Origin: Desmodesmus armatus
Taxonomy: Eukaryota; Chlorophyta; Chlorophyceae; Sphaeropleales; Scenedesmaceae
NCBI GenBank assembly: GCA_007449985.2
Contig: VIIQ02000188.1
Location: forward strand, 78,944-142,943
Direction of reading: 5' to 3'
DNA: 64,000 bases
Positions 33,552 through 45,770 of this stretch are shown piece by piece (position 1 is the stretch's first letter; every line of letters begins with the position of its first letter). Both the position numbers and the translations under genes were made by a program. The notes under the pieces are model-generated. The model was not told the DNA's origin. It saw only the letters and a program-made list of their open reading frames with translations, and did no database searches.

Positions 33552-35413
33552 CTACCCACCTACACACTTGCTCCTTGTCAACACTGCTGCATGGGGGCAG
33601 CTTAAATCTGCAAGGACTGTTGCCGCATGCTGGGCCACTGTAGGGTCGCTGTGGTCAAGGAAACCGTGCAGCAGTTGCCTACTCATAGGCACCTCGTCAG
33701 AAGCCTGCACAGCGCGGACAACACAGCACAAGGGAAGTTGACACGTGGATGCACTGCAGCCATGCACAGTGACGCCAAGGCCCGCACTCAACTGCGGGAT
33801 GGCTTCCCAGTGGTCCACCAAAGCCATTGCTTGGTGTTGTGAACCAGGCATGCACAGCGGCAACAACAACCACGCAATGATCGTTGGCACAAACAGCAAA
33901 ACAATAGTGCGCATCTGGACTCTCCCACACAGCTCCAGCCTGAGCTACAACCAGCAACGCCACTACGGTACGCCACAGCCCAGCTCACCTCGTATCTCAA
34001 AACACCCTGATTGCGCCCGTCCAGCCGTCCATAGTAGATGAGCAGTGTTAGCTGCTTCAGCTGAGTCAGCTGCGGCAGCAGCCTGCCGTCTGTGCTGGGG
34101 TCATGCACGATCAACTGCTGCAGACTTGTTAGCAGCGGCACCACCTCCAACCCATCTACTGAGCTGCCGGCAGCAGGACCCAGGCTCAGCTCCTGCAAGC
34201 CGCTCAGCCCTGTCAATGGGGCTAGCAGCTCAGCACTGTACTGCAGCCCCTGCAGCTGCAATGACTGCAGCCCACGGCAGGAGCTGACAAGGCGGCTGCC
34301 CTCAGGGGCTGCTGCAAGCCTTGAAGGGTGAGCTACATTGCTGATGTCAAGTGCCCGCAGGTGCTGCAACTGCCTGCCTGTTGAAGGGAGCACGTGCTGC
34401 CACACAGCAATGGGCAGCGTGCAACCACTGAGGTCTAGGTGCTGTAGCTTGCTACTTGCTGTCAGCGCTGCATAGGCTGCTGCCGGACAGGTCGGCACCA
34501 TACTGTAGCTCAAGCTAAGGTAGGTCAACTGCTGCAGGTGCTCCAAGTGTGACAACAGCTCTGCGGCTTTGACTGTGTTGCAACGCACGAGCTCCAAGTG
34601 TTGCAATTGGTCTTTGCCTGCCAAGGCTTTGGGCTCAAACACTGTGCTGAATCTATATGCCTCCTCCCCTTGCACCTTGAGGTGCGTCAGACGCTGCAAG
34701 CCTGACAGCATGCTGGCCCGGACGCAGTACGTGTTCAGGCACTGCAGCCGCAGGTCCTGTAGGTCTGTCAGGCCCTGGATGGCCTGCATGCCATCCTGCG
34801 AGTCTAGCTCAGCACCGGACAGCTCCAGGTGTGTCAGATGCTGCAGCTCTCGCAGGACACTGCTCGGGAACCAACAACCCAAATCGTGTGATAAGTCGCC
34901 ACCCTCCCAGACCAAGCTGAGGTGCTGCAGCTTGGGCAGCAGCTGCAATGCTGCCCTCAGTGTGTGCGCGTCAAGCACTAGGCAGTTGTGCAGCCGCAGC
35001 TGCGTGAGGTGCAGCTGCTTCCGCGGCTTCCCCTGCCCTAAGACACCCCTGAACTGACGCCATGGCAGCAGCCGCACCTTCATTGCGCTGAGCTTCAGGC
35101 TAGACAGCCCCTGCAGCTTGGCGTGCGGCAGCTGCTGCAAGAACATATCGCTGTCGCACCCATCTAGGTCCATGCTGCTCACATGCTGCCCATGGTGGTC
35201 AAGGTACAGCATCATGCTGCCGAACTGCTGTGACTGGGCAACCACTGCTCTGATGTTGCTGAGAGACTCCACGGCTGCTTTGTGCAGCCTGCTGTGGGCT
35301 CGCGCAGCGCTGAACAGGCTGCGCGGGTCGTCAGAGAGGCAACTGAGCACTGACACCAGGCAAGGCTCTGGCAGCTGAAACAGCGAGGTGGAAGACTGGG
35401 GTGCTTGGGCCAT
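33552..35413 (-). CDS. F-box-like/leucine-rich-repeat protein, copy 1
   Basis: Exons 35413-33989 and 33704-33552 give about 525 residues. Start chosen at MAQAPQSSTS, directly before the F-box-like segment LPEPCLVSVLSCLSDDPRSL. LRRs run from about residue 70 to 460 with the consensus LxxLxLxxxxL (LTHLELSGAEL, LQHLDLSGCTLPIAVW, LQSLQLQGLQY). Exon 2 (ASDEVPMSRQLLHGFLDHSD, then TVAQHAATVLAD) resembles a helical, armadillo-like tail. Closely related along its whole length to copy 2. A role as an SCF-type ubiquitin ligase adaptor is inference from the domain order. Confidence 0.82.
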
Positions 35414-36978
35414 CCTGTAAGAGAGCAGCGTAGTGCACATGTGCAGTGGTTTTGAAGTGCTGCACGTGGGTGTGGGATGGGTGGGGACCTCTGGTGCTGA
35501 TGCTGTTGCAAGGCTAGTCTACTCAGCCAGGGGCTGGGAGTCTAGTCAGACTAACCTGGTTGTGTTTCGTGCCTTGAAGAAATTAGTTATGGATGACATT
35601 GCTGTGGAAAGAACGAGGGCAGCGGCAAGAGGACCACGTCAGGACAAGAGGGCGAGCTGATGCAATTCAGGATCAGAGTGATATGCAAAAGATACCTAGA
35701 GGTAGGGGGACCGGAGACGTCGACCGAGTAATCTGAACCTGAAGTACTTTCACCAGCAGAACGGAAAACCGCACGGTCCATCTCGTCCAATGTCAGGGTG
35801 TATCTAAAACATGGTCTACCAGGCTGTAGTGACAGGTAGAAGAGAATGGTAGGCATGCGAGTTTTGAGCGTAGGCATGCGAGTTTTGAAAGATGTAGTGC
35901 CTTACAGTAAGCAGATTTGGGGCCACAGCAAGAGGTTGTCACATCCGCTGGCCAGTTAACAGGGCCACTAACCACCAGCAACAGCAGCGGCAGCAGTAGA
36001 GCATACAGCATGCTGAAGGTGCTGCGCCCTGCAGGTGTTGGGAAGTCACGACGTGTTGCGTGTGCGATCCCCCGGCTTGGATGGCGTCTGCTCTCTAACA
36101 GCAGCTGCTGCAGGCTGGTTCTGCTTGCTCCCCCTCAGCACAGTGTGGTGCTGCCAAAAACTGCAAGTTTGCCTCGCATGCAACATGCCATGCTGCCAAT
36201 GCGTGGCTGGCATGGCCAACTCTGTGACTCAACAGCTGGGATCCCGCGTGTAGTAGCACAACGTGTGCTGCCGCAACAGACAGTCCAAATGCCAAGGCAT
36301 GCTGCTGCTTCAACCAGTGCACCTGAGCAGCGGCGCCTGAGTCAGAAAGTGCACATGGGTGCGTTTTCAACAGGGCTGATCTGGCCCCTTCATACTCCCA
36401 GGGGGACAGGGGTACAGACTGATACTGCTGCAGCTGCTGCTGTTGCTGCTGGTCATGTGCTGGAGCAACCCTCGCCAACTGCAGCCTGTGCATCAAGGCC
36501 AGGTGTGACACCTCAACTGTGTGACTTACAGACCTCACGTGGGGGAGGGGGCGGGGCAGCCGGTTGTGCTGTGTGGTGTGTGCCTTCTGAGCAGCCTCTG
36601 GTCCAAACTGGCCCAAAACAAGTGCTGTCAGATCATCGATCCAGCATCATTGAAGGACACTTTGATTACGTATGGTAATGTTTAAAGGGCCTTTTGGCGT
36701 TTATTTGGACTGGCAGTCGCGGGCACTTTCGGTCACACCGACCTGTCTGTGACCTTCAGTGGCAACCCTCGATCGCCGATCAAGGTGTCGGAGCTGTGAC
36801 CACTCGAAGATAAGGCTTGCAAGCTGTAACGCAACTGAGCTGTCAACGTGTGCCGCTTACAGAGAAACATTTGGGCCAGCTGATCTGCTGCTGCTACTGT
36901 CTCAGACTGTCTGCCTTCCTATCAGCAGCTGACAGCGTGCACGCATTCATTCAGTCTACCACACCATCCAAGTCTGCC
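35414..36978. other. Region with unsupported open frames, one possibly secreted
   Basis: A minus-strand frame at 36011-35793 begins MLYALLLPLLLLVVSGP, a good signal peptide, followed by two Cys-containing stretches, and has a strong GTAAGG donor after KSAY. I could not find an acceptor that keeps an open phase. A 253-codon plus-strand frame (35917-36678) and a minus-strand frame (36616-36095) overlap it; neither has recognisable domains. A short direct repeat (TAGGCATGCGAGTTTTGA) occurs twice at 35851-35889. Confidence 0.3.
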
Positions 36979-38690
36979 ATGGGCTGGTCAATGGCGTCGC
37001 TGGCTGTCCTGTTGTGGGTGAGTCTCCATGTCTCCTGGGGTCCCATCGGTACACTGCTGCTGCGATGCACTGCCAGTGTTTGCAACAAGCGTGTTCCACA
37101 CCAACACCCCCAAAGAACTTTACGTGAGCCACTTGGAAGCTGGTACTCAACCATGTCTGTGCATTGCAGTGCTTGTGCCATACAGCAGCAGGAGCGGCAG
37201 CAGCAGCAGGCGCGCAAGGTCGACACAGCAGGGGCTGGAGCTCCCGTCACTTGTTGCAGAAAAAGCCAGGTGAGAATAGAAAGGTATCCTTGCAATGCAG
37301 CTTGCTCCCTCCCTCCCTTCCAGCAGCACACCAAGCCCTGAACATCCCTGTCTAGGAGCAGAACAGCAACAGCTGTATTACGCACACATTGACATCACCC
37401 ACACGGCAAGCGACTGCTCCCACAAGGCAAGCACCCTGTTTGGCCGTGGCGAGTTGGCATCGGGGGTTGATGGCAGGGCCCAGCACCCTAGGGCCTGTGC
37501 CATCAGCGCTAGCAGCGTGCTGCACAATGCCATCGGAGCAAAGCCTCCTGTGCTACCGTGCTCCCTCCCCCTGCTGGCACCTTTGAGTGTGCTTTTTTCC
37601 TAACAGGATCACTTGATGGCAGACAGCGGGTTGTGGTACTGCCATTCTACTACTGTCTATGTACTGAACACACATCTCACTCGCCGTATGTGCCCTTCTC
37701 TGCTTCTGCCCGCTACCCCGCCCCTGCCTCCCTATGCAAGACATTCTGCAAGCTGGCATGACTTTGGCCCTCCTGCCCCATACTCTGGTGTGCTGCTAAT
37801 GCACTCCTCCCTGTGCTGTACTGTGCCGTAGTGTCTTGTCCCCCACCCCCTGACACAGCGCCCACCCCACCCCCCACTCCCAGTGCTCTCTTGCTCAATG
37901 CACCTCCTCCCCCCCTCCCCTCTGCCTGCCCCTGTGTACCTCTGCTGCAGAGAGCTGGTACAGTGTGGCCCCCAAGCACCACATCCAGCTACTTCCTATG
38001 CTCAATGCTCAATGCACCTCCTGACCCCCCCCCCCCCTCACCCCCCCCCCCACCACCACCACCACCACCACCCCGTGTACCCCCCCCCCCCGCCCCCGCC
38101 CCCCGTACCCTGTGTACCTGCACTTGCAGAGAGCTGGTACAGTGTGGCCCCCAAGCACCACATCCAGCTGCAGGACCCCAGCCCAGAGCAAGCAAAGCAG
38201 TGCGGGACAGACAGCACCAGTTTCTGCAAGGTTTGCAAGCCAGTGGCAGATGTCGAAACCATGTGCAGTTCCTTTGAATGGTGCCACGCCTTTGTCCTGA
38301 ATACAAAGGACGGCTGCTCATACCTGAAGACTGGGCCAGGAGACGCTGTGGAGAGTAACCCTAACTTTGTTACTTACTGCTGGTGGGAAGAGGAGGCATG
38401 CACGGGTGAGGGTAGTTCACTTAGTTGTATTGTGTTGGTGATGTGGGCTTGCCGTGGATTGTGTTCCCTTTGTTTGAGTGTGGCTTTGTGGCCCTTGTCT
38501 GTGCATTATGCCCTATGAGCCTAGTATGGCTCCAGAAAGGGCGGTCAGGCGTGGCCCTGACCCAGTTCAGTAGTAGTAGTATTGGGCAAGTTGTGTGCGT
38601 GTTGTCATCATGCATTTTCACTTCTGTTCACACTGCACAATATAATTGCAGGGGCTCTTGGGCTTTGCTTAGATTGAATCCGCCGTTGGG

Positions 38691-38725
<35 letters not shown>

Positions 38726-40972
38726 CTCAGTATCACTAGCAGTAGCAATCAGCATCACAGGCATCAGAGCCAATCAGCAGCCACTGCAGCAGCAGAGGGA
38801 AGTGATTGTGTTGGTTGGCGGCTCGGCAGGGAATCCGTGTCCCCTCTTATACTGGCAGACTCCATTTGTTTGTCAGCCTTTCTCCCCCCAGTGTGCATGA
38901 ACCCCATAAACCAAGCCATGGCCTGCAAGGTCTGCTGCTGATATCATTGCAGTCACTCCTGTTGCTGCTGCCTCTTGCACCAGGTGAACCTTTCACGTAC
39001 AACTTCTACCCAAGGGCAGACCTCCGCGATGTTGGTGACTTTGCGTGTGATGATGCCGCACCCAATGACCAGTACTGCCGTGGCAACGGCAACATCAATG
39101 ATGCAGCTGATAGGTGTGATGCCTCGTCATCAACGCCCTGCAACAGCTTTGTAGTGAAGGAGTGGAGCCCCAAGCAGCCCGCAGAGAGCTACCTCAAGAG
39201 TGTGAGCGGGCCGCTCATCGCCTATGCTCATGTGGACGTGTATGTCAAGTCGTCCGCAGGTATGGCGGGGGAGGGGGGCAGGGCAGGGGGGCAGGGACGG
39301 GGGGGGGGGGGGGGTGAAGGGGCGGGGGTGTGAGGTGTGTTTGGGGGGGGGTGAAGGGGCGTGGATGCGAGGTGTGTTGAGGGGGGGGGGTGAAGGGGCG
39401 TGGGTGTGAGGTGTGTTTTGGACGGGAGGGTCGGGGGGTGGAAGGGGCGTGTGTGTGAGGTGTGTTGAGGGGGGGGGGGTGAGGGAGGTCAGCATCAACT
39501 ATTGGTGCAGGCTTTTCTCAGTGACTGATGCACTGGTGGCGGCAGCTGGGATCCCACTCCGGAGTTCGTCTGCAGCTGCGCCCAACTTCTTCTGTGCACT
39601 CAGGGCTGCATATGTTGTTGTGTATGTGGTTGATAGCGTTCCTGCAGCTGTCAACTTGTGCATGCATGCATGCATAGAGTGAATCAGGGCTGCACTGTCA
39701 ACCAGCGTCATACATACTCGCGTGGGTGAAGCTTCTGGGCTGTGCAGCGGGGAGGATGCTGAGTAATGGGTAGTACACTACTTCACACTGCACTGCACGT
39801 CACAGCCACATATTATGAACCAAAACAAGCCTGCAGCAAGGCTTAGCCCTCAGCGTGTGTGCCAAACAGCCTATCATCACAACCACAGCATCTTCTTACA
39901 TTCAGAATCTTGCCGGCTGCAACCCCCAATGACCTGTCTGTCCCCGCCGCTCCTGTGCTGGTGCAGACTCCCCTGACGCTCGGCCAGGTTCCGACTCGAC
40001 AAGCGACAGCTCCAGCCAAGAAGACCACCCCGATGACAAACAGCCCAACAGTGTGCAGCAGGGCCAGAGCAGCCAGGACTCCTCATCTTCTGATGCTGCC
40101 AGCACGGCTCCACCATCGTCCCCTATCCCCAAGAAGAAGATCTCGCTGGGTGTCATCATCGGCATTGCTGTTGCAGGTAACACACCAGACGCATTTGGTG
40201 ACTGTGCGGAAGACTCGTCAGATGTTTCTCTTCAGGCTGTTGACGCTGTGTCGGAGGTGCCTGATTTCTTTCCTGGTCCCCTTTGAGCCTCTGGCCCCTT
40301 GTGGGTTTCTCAGCTGTTTGCTGAGCCAGTTTGCTGTTGCTGTTGATTTTGTAACTGCAGGTGCTGCTGTGCTGGCTGGCCTGGTGGCTCTGGTGTGCTG
40401 CTGCGTTGTGAAGAGGAAGCGGAGGCAGAGGGAGGCACAGGGGGACAAGGTGGGTGGGGGCTGGTGCTTGGGGGCTTACAGGGCAGGGTGTGTGGGGGGG
40501 GGGAGGGGGGTTGATGGGGAGTGTGGGATTGCAGGAGTGCATGACAAGCGCCACCAAGCTAAGGCAGGGGTGACCATTTGGCGTGCCGGCGCGCATAGGT
40601 GGCAGGCTGCAGAGGCGGTGGGGGGGGGGGGTCCAGGAACTGTTGTGGGTGTGTCCCGGGACACGGCGTTGCGCGTCAGAGTTTTGTCTCGGCTTTCTGC
40701 AGCTGGGATGCATTGGGAATCAACTGTGTGTGTCTTAAGGAACCCTGGTGCCCTGCGTTTTTGGGTTACCAATTGCTCTCATGCAACTGCTTTCTGCCTG
40801 CCTGCCTGTCTGCCTGCCGTGTGTGCATCCTGCCCTACAGAACCCCCGTGCCCTGCCCGCCTACTCCATGACCATGGACAGCCAGCTGGGCGTGGAGGAA
40901 TACTCCACTGGCCCTGACAAATATGGGGACAAGTACGGAGACAATGTCAAAGCCACAGCACGCGTGGGCTGA
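36979..40972 (+). CDS. Single-pass membrane protein with Cys-rich, PAN/apple-like ectodomain
   Basis: Supported exons: 36979-37017 (signal peptide MGWSMASLAVLLW), 37077-37123, 37170-37269, 38130-38405, 38984-39259, 39967-40176, 40361-40449 and 40841-40972. One or two exons between 37370 and 38129 are uncertain (probable start 37373, LYYAHIDITHTASDC). The 38130 exon has a PAN/apple-like pattern: CKVCKPVADVETMCSSF, CHAFVLNTKDGCSYLK. The next exon has six more Cys. Then come a Ser/Asp-rich stalk (SDSTSDSSSQEDHPDD), a helix split by an intron (ISLGVIIGIAVA|GAAVLAGLVALVCCC), a basic stop-transfer KRKRRQRE and a short Tyr-containing tail (DKYGDKYGDN). Probably a plasma-membrane receptor or adhesion protein binding sugars or proteins outside. 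No kinase is present. A partial copy of the 38130 exon start lies just upstream. Confidence 0.7.
37940..38000 (+). repeat. Extra copy of the acceptor and 5' end of the PAN-like exon
   Basis: CTGCAGAGAGCTGGTACAGT followed by GTGGCCCCCAAGCACCACAT is identical to the start of the real exon at 38130 for about 45 bases. It then diverges into CTACTTCC and C-runs. The flanking CAATGCACCTCC words are also repeated. Confidence 0.9.
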
Positions 40973-43900
40973 GTGTGCACTGACATGCATGCACCCACCT
41001 ATGAAACTGTATGGAAACGGTCTGCAGCAGACCCTACTGCAAGCTGGCGATTGAATGGTCTGCAAGCTCGGTCTGGAGCTGGTTGTGGGCCAGTAATGCA
41101 GTGCTTGGCCATGCAGCAACTGTGTCGAAGGGACTGCTCGTGATTTCACTGAGCGCAGTATAGGCAGGCTCAGATATAGCAGCGATAAGGGAGTTCTTGA
41201 CCAATTGTGTGGGTTCAGGCGGTCTGTTGGACGCTAGGCAGCACAGTGCTGTACCAACTTGTGCCCCAGCACAGGGGGTCACTGACCCGGTGCCTGTTTC
41301 CTGTCGGGTGTACTATACATAGCGCGTCGACATCCTGATGTCCTTCTGCTGTCAGTACTGCAGCCACTGTTGTGCTGCATGTACTCTGCAGTGATGGTGT
41401 ACGGGGCTGATGGGGTTGTGTGTGGGCGCAGCAGATCCAAGTGGTCGGCTGTGGCGTGTGGCACGGTGTTCGGCTGTGAGAGCTTGTGTGTGCGTCACAT
41501 GCTGTGTGCATGCCGTACTGACAGATGCCGCACAGACTAGGTCACAATACCAAACATGCCAACGTGGCTCCTGTGATGCAGCGGATGCTGTTGACCACCA
41601 ACACATATGATGACGCCTCTTTTGTGTGACCAGCCCTTGACATAATAAGCCCTTGAAGGCTGAGTAGCGGGCAGCGCTGCTGATTGCAGTGCTTTGTGAT
41701 TGCAGGCCAGCCGCACACACTAGCTGATGCTTGCCGCTGAGAGCTCTTTCCAACAGGAAGGTAAGGCTCTTTCCTTGGGCTGCTGGTGGTGTGTCTGGCT
41801 GTCGTTGCTGCGATGGCCACCATCACGCACGGTACACAAGCCGCCTGTTTGCCATCAAGCGTGCATGGTGGGTGCTGGAGAGGCCTGCATGCTGCTCCTG
41901 TAGCTGACGCCCTGGGCTTGTATTGGCTCCTCAAGGTGCTATGGCCCTTGAGAGCTATGAAGCAGATAGAGCAGTGCGTGAAGGCTGTAGCTGTGTGCGG
42001 TTGTGAGTAAGGTGTGTGGTGGTTGTAGGGTTTAGGCATTTGAAGCCTAAATTAGTAGGTTTGGTTAGGTGGACGAGTGGGTTGGTGGCTGGCCGGCTGG
42101 CTGGATGGATGGTTTGAGGGGGCCGGTCCTGCTCTCTCACGCTGCCTTGCATGTTCTCGGCAATGCCAGCTAATTGCGCACGACAGTTGACACGTCCCGT
42201 AAGAGGCGGCATATTCGGCCAGCACTTGTGTGACATTTGCGCCCTGTGGTCACTTTCAAACGAGCTGACAAGTGCAAGGCATACGCTGCCACGGCATACC
42301 CACCGTCAAGTCCCTGGCCAGTACACCTGAGCCCGCATCCTTGTGCTAGTCCATGCTCCCTTTCTTGCCTATCAGCAGCAGAGTAGGTTGTGTGCAGCTC
42401 CTGCGCACTGCTTTGGCCCCATGCCGTTTGTCGCCAGGCAAGAGTTGTGCTGAGTACCTTGGTACAACTGGTTAGTAGACAACAAGCAGCCACAGTGTGG
42501 CGGCAGGCCTGCTGGTCGACGCAACGACGATGCAAAGTTTGCATCGGTGCAGTTCGATACAAGTGGCGTCTTTTCCAGCACACTCCTTGTGTTACGACAC
42601 AGCATGGGAAGTAATTTAGCAGCAGTCGGAAGAAGTGCTGAGTGTTTCATGTGTGTTGCTGGTGTAACCTTGATTTAGGGGAAGAAAAATGTTACACGCA
42701 GACACATTCGCCACACATCAATGGCATTGCCTGCCAGGGTTGAATTGGTTGAAACAATAAGGTGGGGAAAAACCCCGATCCCCGTCAGTGGTTTGCACCA
42801 CCTACACCAGATAGTAGCCTGATTCAAAGCAAGACAGCAAAGGAGACTTCATTGACATCCTGAGGCAACACGGCAACCTTGTACAGAAGTGGGAAGCACA
42901 CAGCTAGGATTCAGCAGGCAGCAGCACCAAGAATTACCCCTTGTCAGGTCAGATACCCAAAGTCAGCCCAAGAAGGCGCGCCCGGCGCACTTTCATCTTG
43001 TACAGAGTGTATGCCAACGCAGACTGCTCTCCATTTAGTGATTGAAGTGTAGACAGCTGCCACACTGTGCCTTGTAATAAGATCGCAGAGGCTGAAGCTG
43101 TCGTGTCTGTCAACGAAAAGAAGTGGTTAATGATGCATATGCAGGTGCAAATGCGGCTAGACGAGCTTCGGGGCCCCCAACCCTTGGCTCACTGTGACAT
43201 GAAGGTGCCACACTGTGCCTGAATGATGGTACCAGCTGAGGGTAGGACACGTCCAAGACCTAGCAAGCAAGCCACTGGCTGATGTGACGGTACCAGCTGC
43301 AGACGGCATTGCATGTGGAAAGCATGTGATGTGCAGTACGTGAGCGTGCAAACATGTGCGTGATGGGTGCGTGATGGCACACAAACATCAAGTTGACAAG
43401 CCATCAGTATCGTCACGGGTCTAGTAGTTGGTCGATTTGACATGAGGTGTGTGTTAAACACTAGTGTTGATGCGGCTCATCAACATTACTCATCAACTTG
43501 AAGTAGCAGAACATTACTAAGTACTGATCAACTCGCCAACTTGAAGTAGCAGGACACCATAAGACCAACCAACGCATGTGCAAACGACGCATGCAAGCAT
43601 GAAGACAGCAAAACCACCGTGCGTTGTGACAACTTAGTAAGCAACTGCCCCACATCCGTCCATGTGGATACTGCATGCAGCCTTGATGCAGAGCGCTGTT
43701 GGCAGCATGAACTGCCAAAGGGCCACTCAGACAGCCTCGACTGCGCCAAGCAACCATTGTGACGATCATCCACGTACAAGCTGACACTGTCAGCACCATC
43801 GTGTAGACCTGCAGCCCACCCTACCCTCAACTGTGCAGACAACACACACATGACGACTTTCTCTTTGCCGAGTACAACCGCTGCTGCCCAACATAACATA

Positions 43901-44735
43901 CATCACTTGCTGCACAACAGGGGGAGGGGGGGATGCCCCCTTGCCAAACAATCTGACAGCCGTCGTCTTACAGATGTGACGCAGCGGCAACCCTGCAGGT
44001 GGCCTTTCGTTTTTTGTCCACAAGGGGCTCAAAGCAAGCCAGCACGAAGCCGCCCATACAAGGAGCCCTGCTCAACAAGTGCGAACATGCGTCATGCACA
44101 ATGAAGAACACCCTCCTGCTTCATCCATGCTTGCTCAAAAAATTGGCAGCTGGGACCCTGCTGGTGCTGCAAGACATGTCTGTACAGCACAGCGCACCAC
44201 ATGTGCTTCAAGAGCACAGCCAGCCAATTGCACAGCTGCTGTGACAGCACTTCACCACCATATGACTCCCTTGCAAAAGAACGCATTGTCCGACCCTGGT
44301 CTTTGCAAAAGCCAGCAGGCCAAGGCCCCATCAGTGCCCAAGAACACCACACAGTGAGCCAATGCCCCACACCCCTAAACTGGGGGGGAGGTTGTTACAA
44401 GTGGATACTTTCACCGCTGAGCGGTACTCTCCACACGGGATGAACTAGGAAGACACACCTGCAAGAAAAACCTGCAGCAAGACCGGCAAACAAGACCAGC
44501 CCCCAAAAAAAAAACCACCAAGGGCAACTGCCACACACACCAGTATAGGATCGTGCATTCATGACTCAGCTGCAAGCTGGTAGTCTCCACACACAGTGCA
44601 CGCACACACATGGGTCAGTCTTTCAGACAAGTCTCAACATAGGCAGAATTCAACACATCAAGCCAATCATTTGCTGTGCTAGCACGCAGAGCAGGACCCA
44701 CAACACAGCTACTACTAGTGCTCCTGCTGCCAATG
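40973..44735. other. Intergenic DNA without a supportable gene
   Basis: Many short open frames lie on both strands, none with recognisable protein features or matching splice sites. A SINE-like fragment lies at 44385-44440. The texture is more AT-balanced and less homopolymer-rich than the introns. Confidence 0.5.
44385..44440 (-). mobile_element. SINE-like repeat fragment
   Basis: GGGGAGGTTGTTACAAGTGG, then ATACTTTCACCGCTGAGCGG and TACTCT, is the reverse complement of the right half of the 46755-46910 element and matches the fragment at 29655-29705. Confidence 0.65.
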
Positions 44736-45185
44736 CTAAGGTGTCAGAGTGCCGTACCCGAGCCTGAGCAACTGCGTAGACAGGGGTGAGCTTGTCGCAC
44801 GGTGCAAGCAGGCTGGGTAGGGCATAACAGCCACATAGCCGTCCGGTTGCTGAATAGGGCGCACCCCAAACAGATTGCCCTTACCCAGCAGGTGCCTTCT
44901 ATACACGTCCATAGCTGCAATGCAACGGGCCAGCTGAGTTTGGTGGGTGGTGCCGAACACAAGCTGCATGCACCGCTGCACTGAGTCCCCACCACCATAG
45001 GCAAATACTGAAGCATACTTGTCCCTGATATGATCATATGCGGGGCACTCTAAGACAAAATGCAGCAAGTCCTCAGGCCTGTCCCCCCCACACCTGGCTA
45101 CAAGTGTGTTATGCCACTCAGCACGCAACCCCCTACCAGAGCAGAGGGGGCAGGTTCGCCCATGCTGTTGTCCCCCACCATGCAA
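44736..45185 (-). mobile_element. Fragment of a LINE (non-LTR retrotransposon) reverse transcriptase C-terminus
   Basis: A 149-codon frame on the minus strand encodes CPLC, then RPEDLLHFVLECPAYDHIR. This is the zinc-binding CxxC...HxxxxC module that follows the reverse transcriptase domain in many LINE ORF2 proteins. A helical stretch follows (QRCMQLVFGTTHQTQLARCI) and a tail ending at 44736. No RT or endonuclease domain remains upstream, so it is a 5'-truncated relic, the common fate of LINE insertions. Confidence 0.7.
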
Positions 45186-45770
45186 CTATGGTGAGCAGCA
45201 CTGTCAGCAAAAGATGCTGAAGAGCACAGAAAAGTGCATGTGGCAACTTGGACCGGCATCATCTAGTGGACATGTGCCCTGCAAACTGCCGCAACAACAA
45301 GCCAAACCACAGCCATGTGCCAAAAAATTGAAACTGCAAGAGCCTGTCTATACAACAACAACCCCACTCCATTCCACTTCACAGGGCCAATCAGCACAGA
45401 CTATGCAGTCACACACCCTGGCATATGCCTCTGTTGTGTTGACGGTGCTGACACTGCGCATCCAAACAGAACCCTACTCAACAACTGCTCCCACAAGCCA
45501 TGCACAACCCACTGCACCACTCCTGATGCTTACTCATGCAACTGGCTGCAAGGACACCGCTCAGCGGCACGGTGCGGCCACGTTTGCCAGCAGTGTGTCA
45601 AACGCCTCCTTGAAGTGTTGACGGGTGCTGCCATGGGTGCCTCTGAGCACCATGAGCCACTGCAACACGTAAGCGGCATAACACAAGCAAACAGCATCAG
45701 CAATGTCCCCGAGTTGCAAGGACAACTCACAAATTGCAATGCAGGTTCCGGCTACACTAGCGAACGTTTG
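45186..45770. other. Intergenic DNA
   Basis: It lies between the LINE fragment and the putative last exon of the five-repeat gene. Overlapping open frames exist on the plus strand (45106-45621, 45315-45848) but look like ordinary chance frames, Thr/Gln/Cys-rich without motifs. Confidence 0.4.

Larger units (their letters stand above)
29850..35413. repeat. Tandem segmental duplication of about 3.2 kb carrying the LRR gene
   Basis: The start codons of the two LRR genes are 3214 bases apart. Donors, second exons and 3'-flanking matches (for example CACACCAACAGCA and CAGAGGGTGAGCAAACC near 30060-30110 and 33265-33315) keep the same spacing. The unit therefore spans roughly 29.85-32.35 kb and 33.05-35.45 kb. 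Confidence 0.85.

Noticed and set aside
35917..36678. A 253-codon plus-strand frame
   Set aside because: There are no domains, signal or periodicity, and a comparable antisense frame exists. I cannot choose between them, so neither is listed as a gene.
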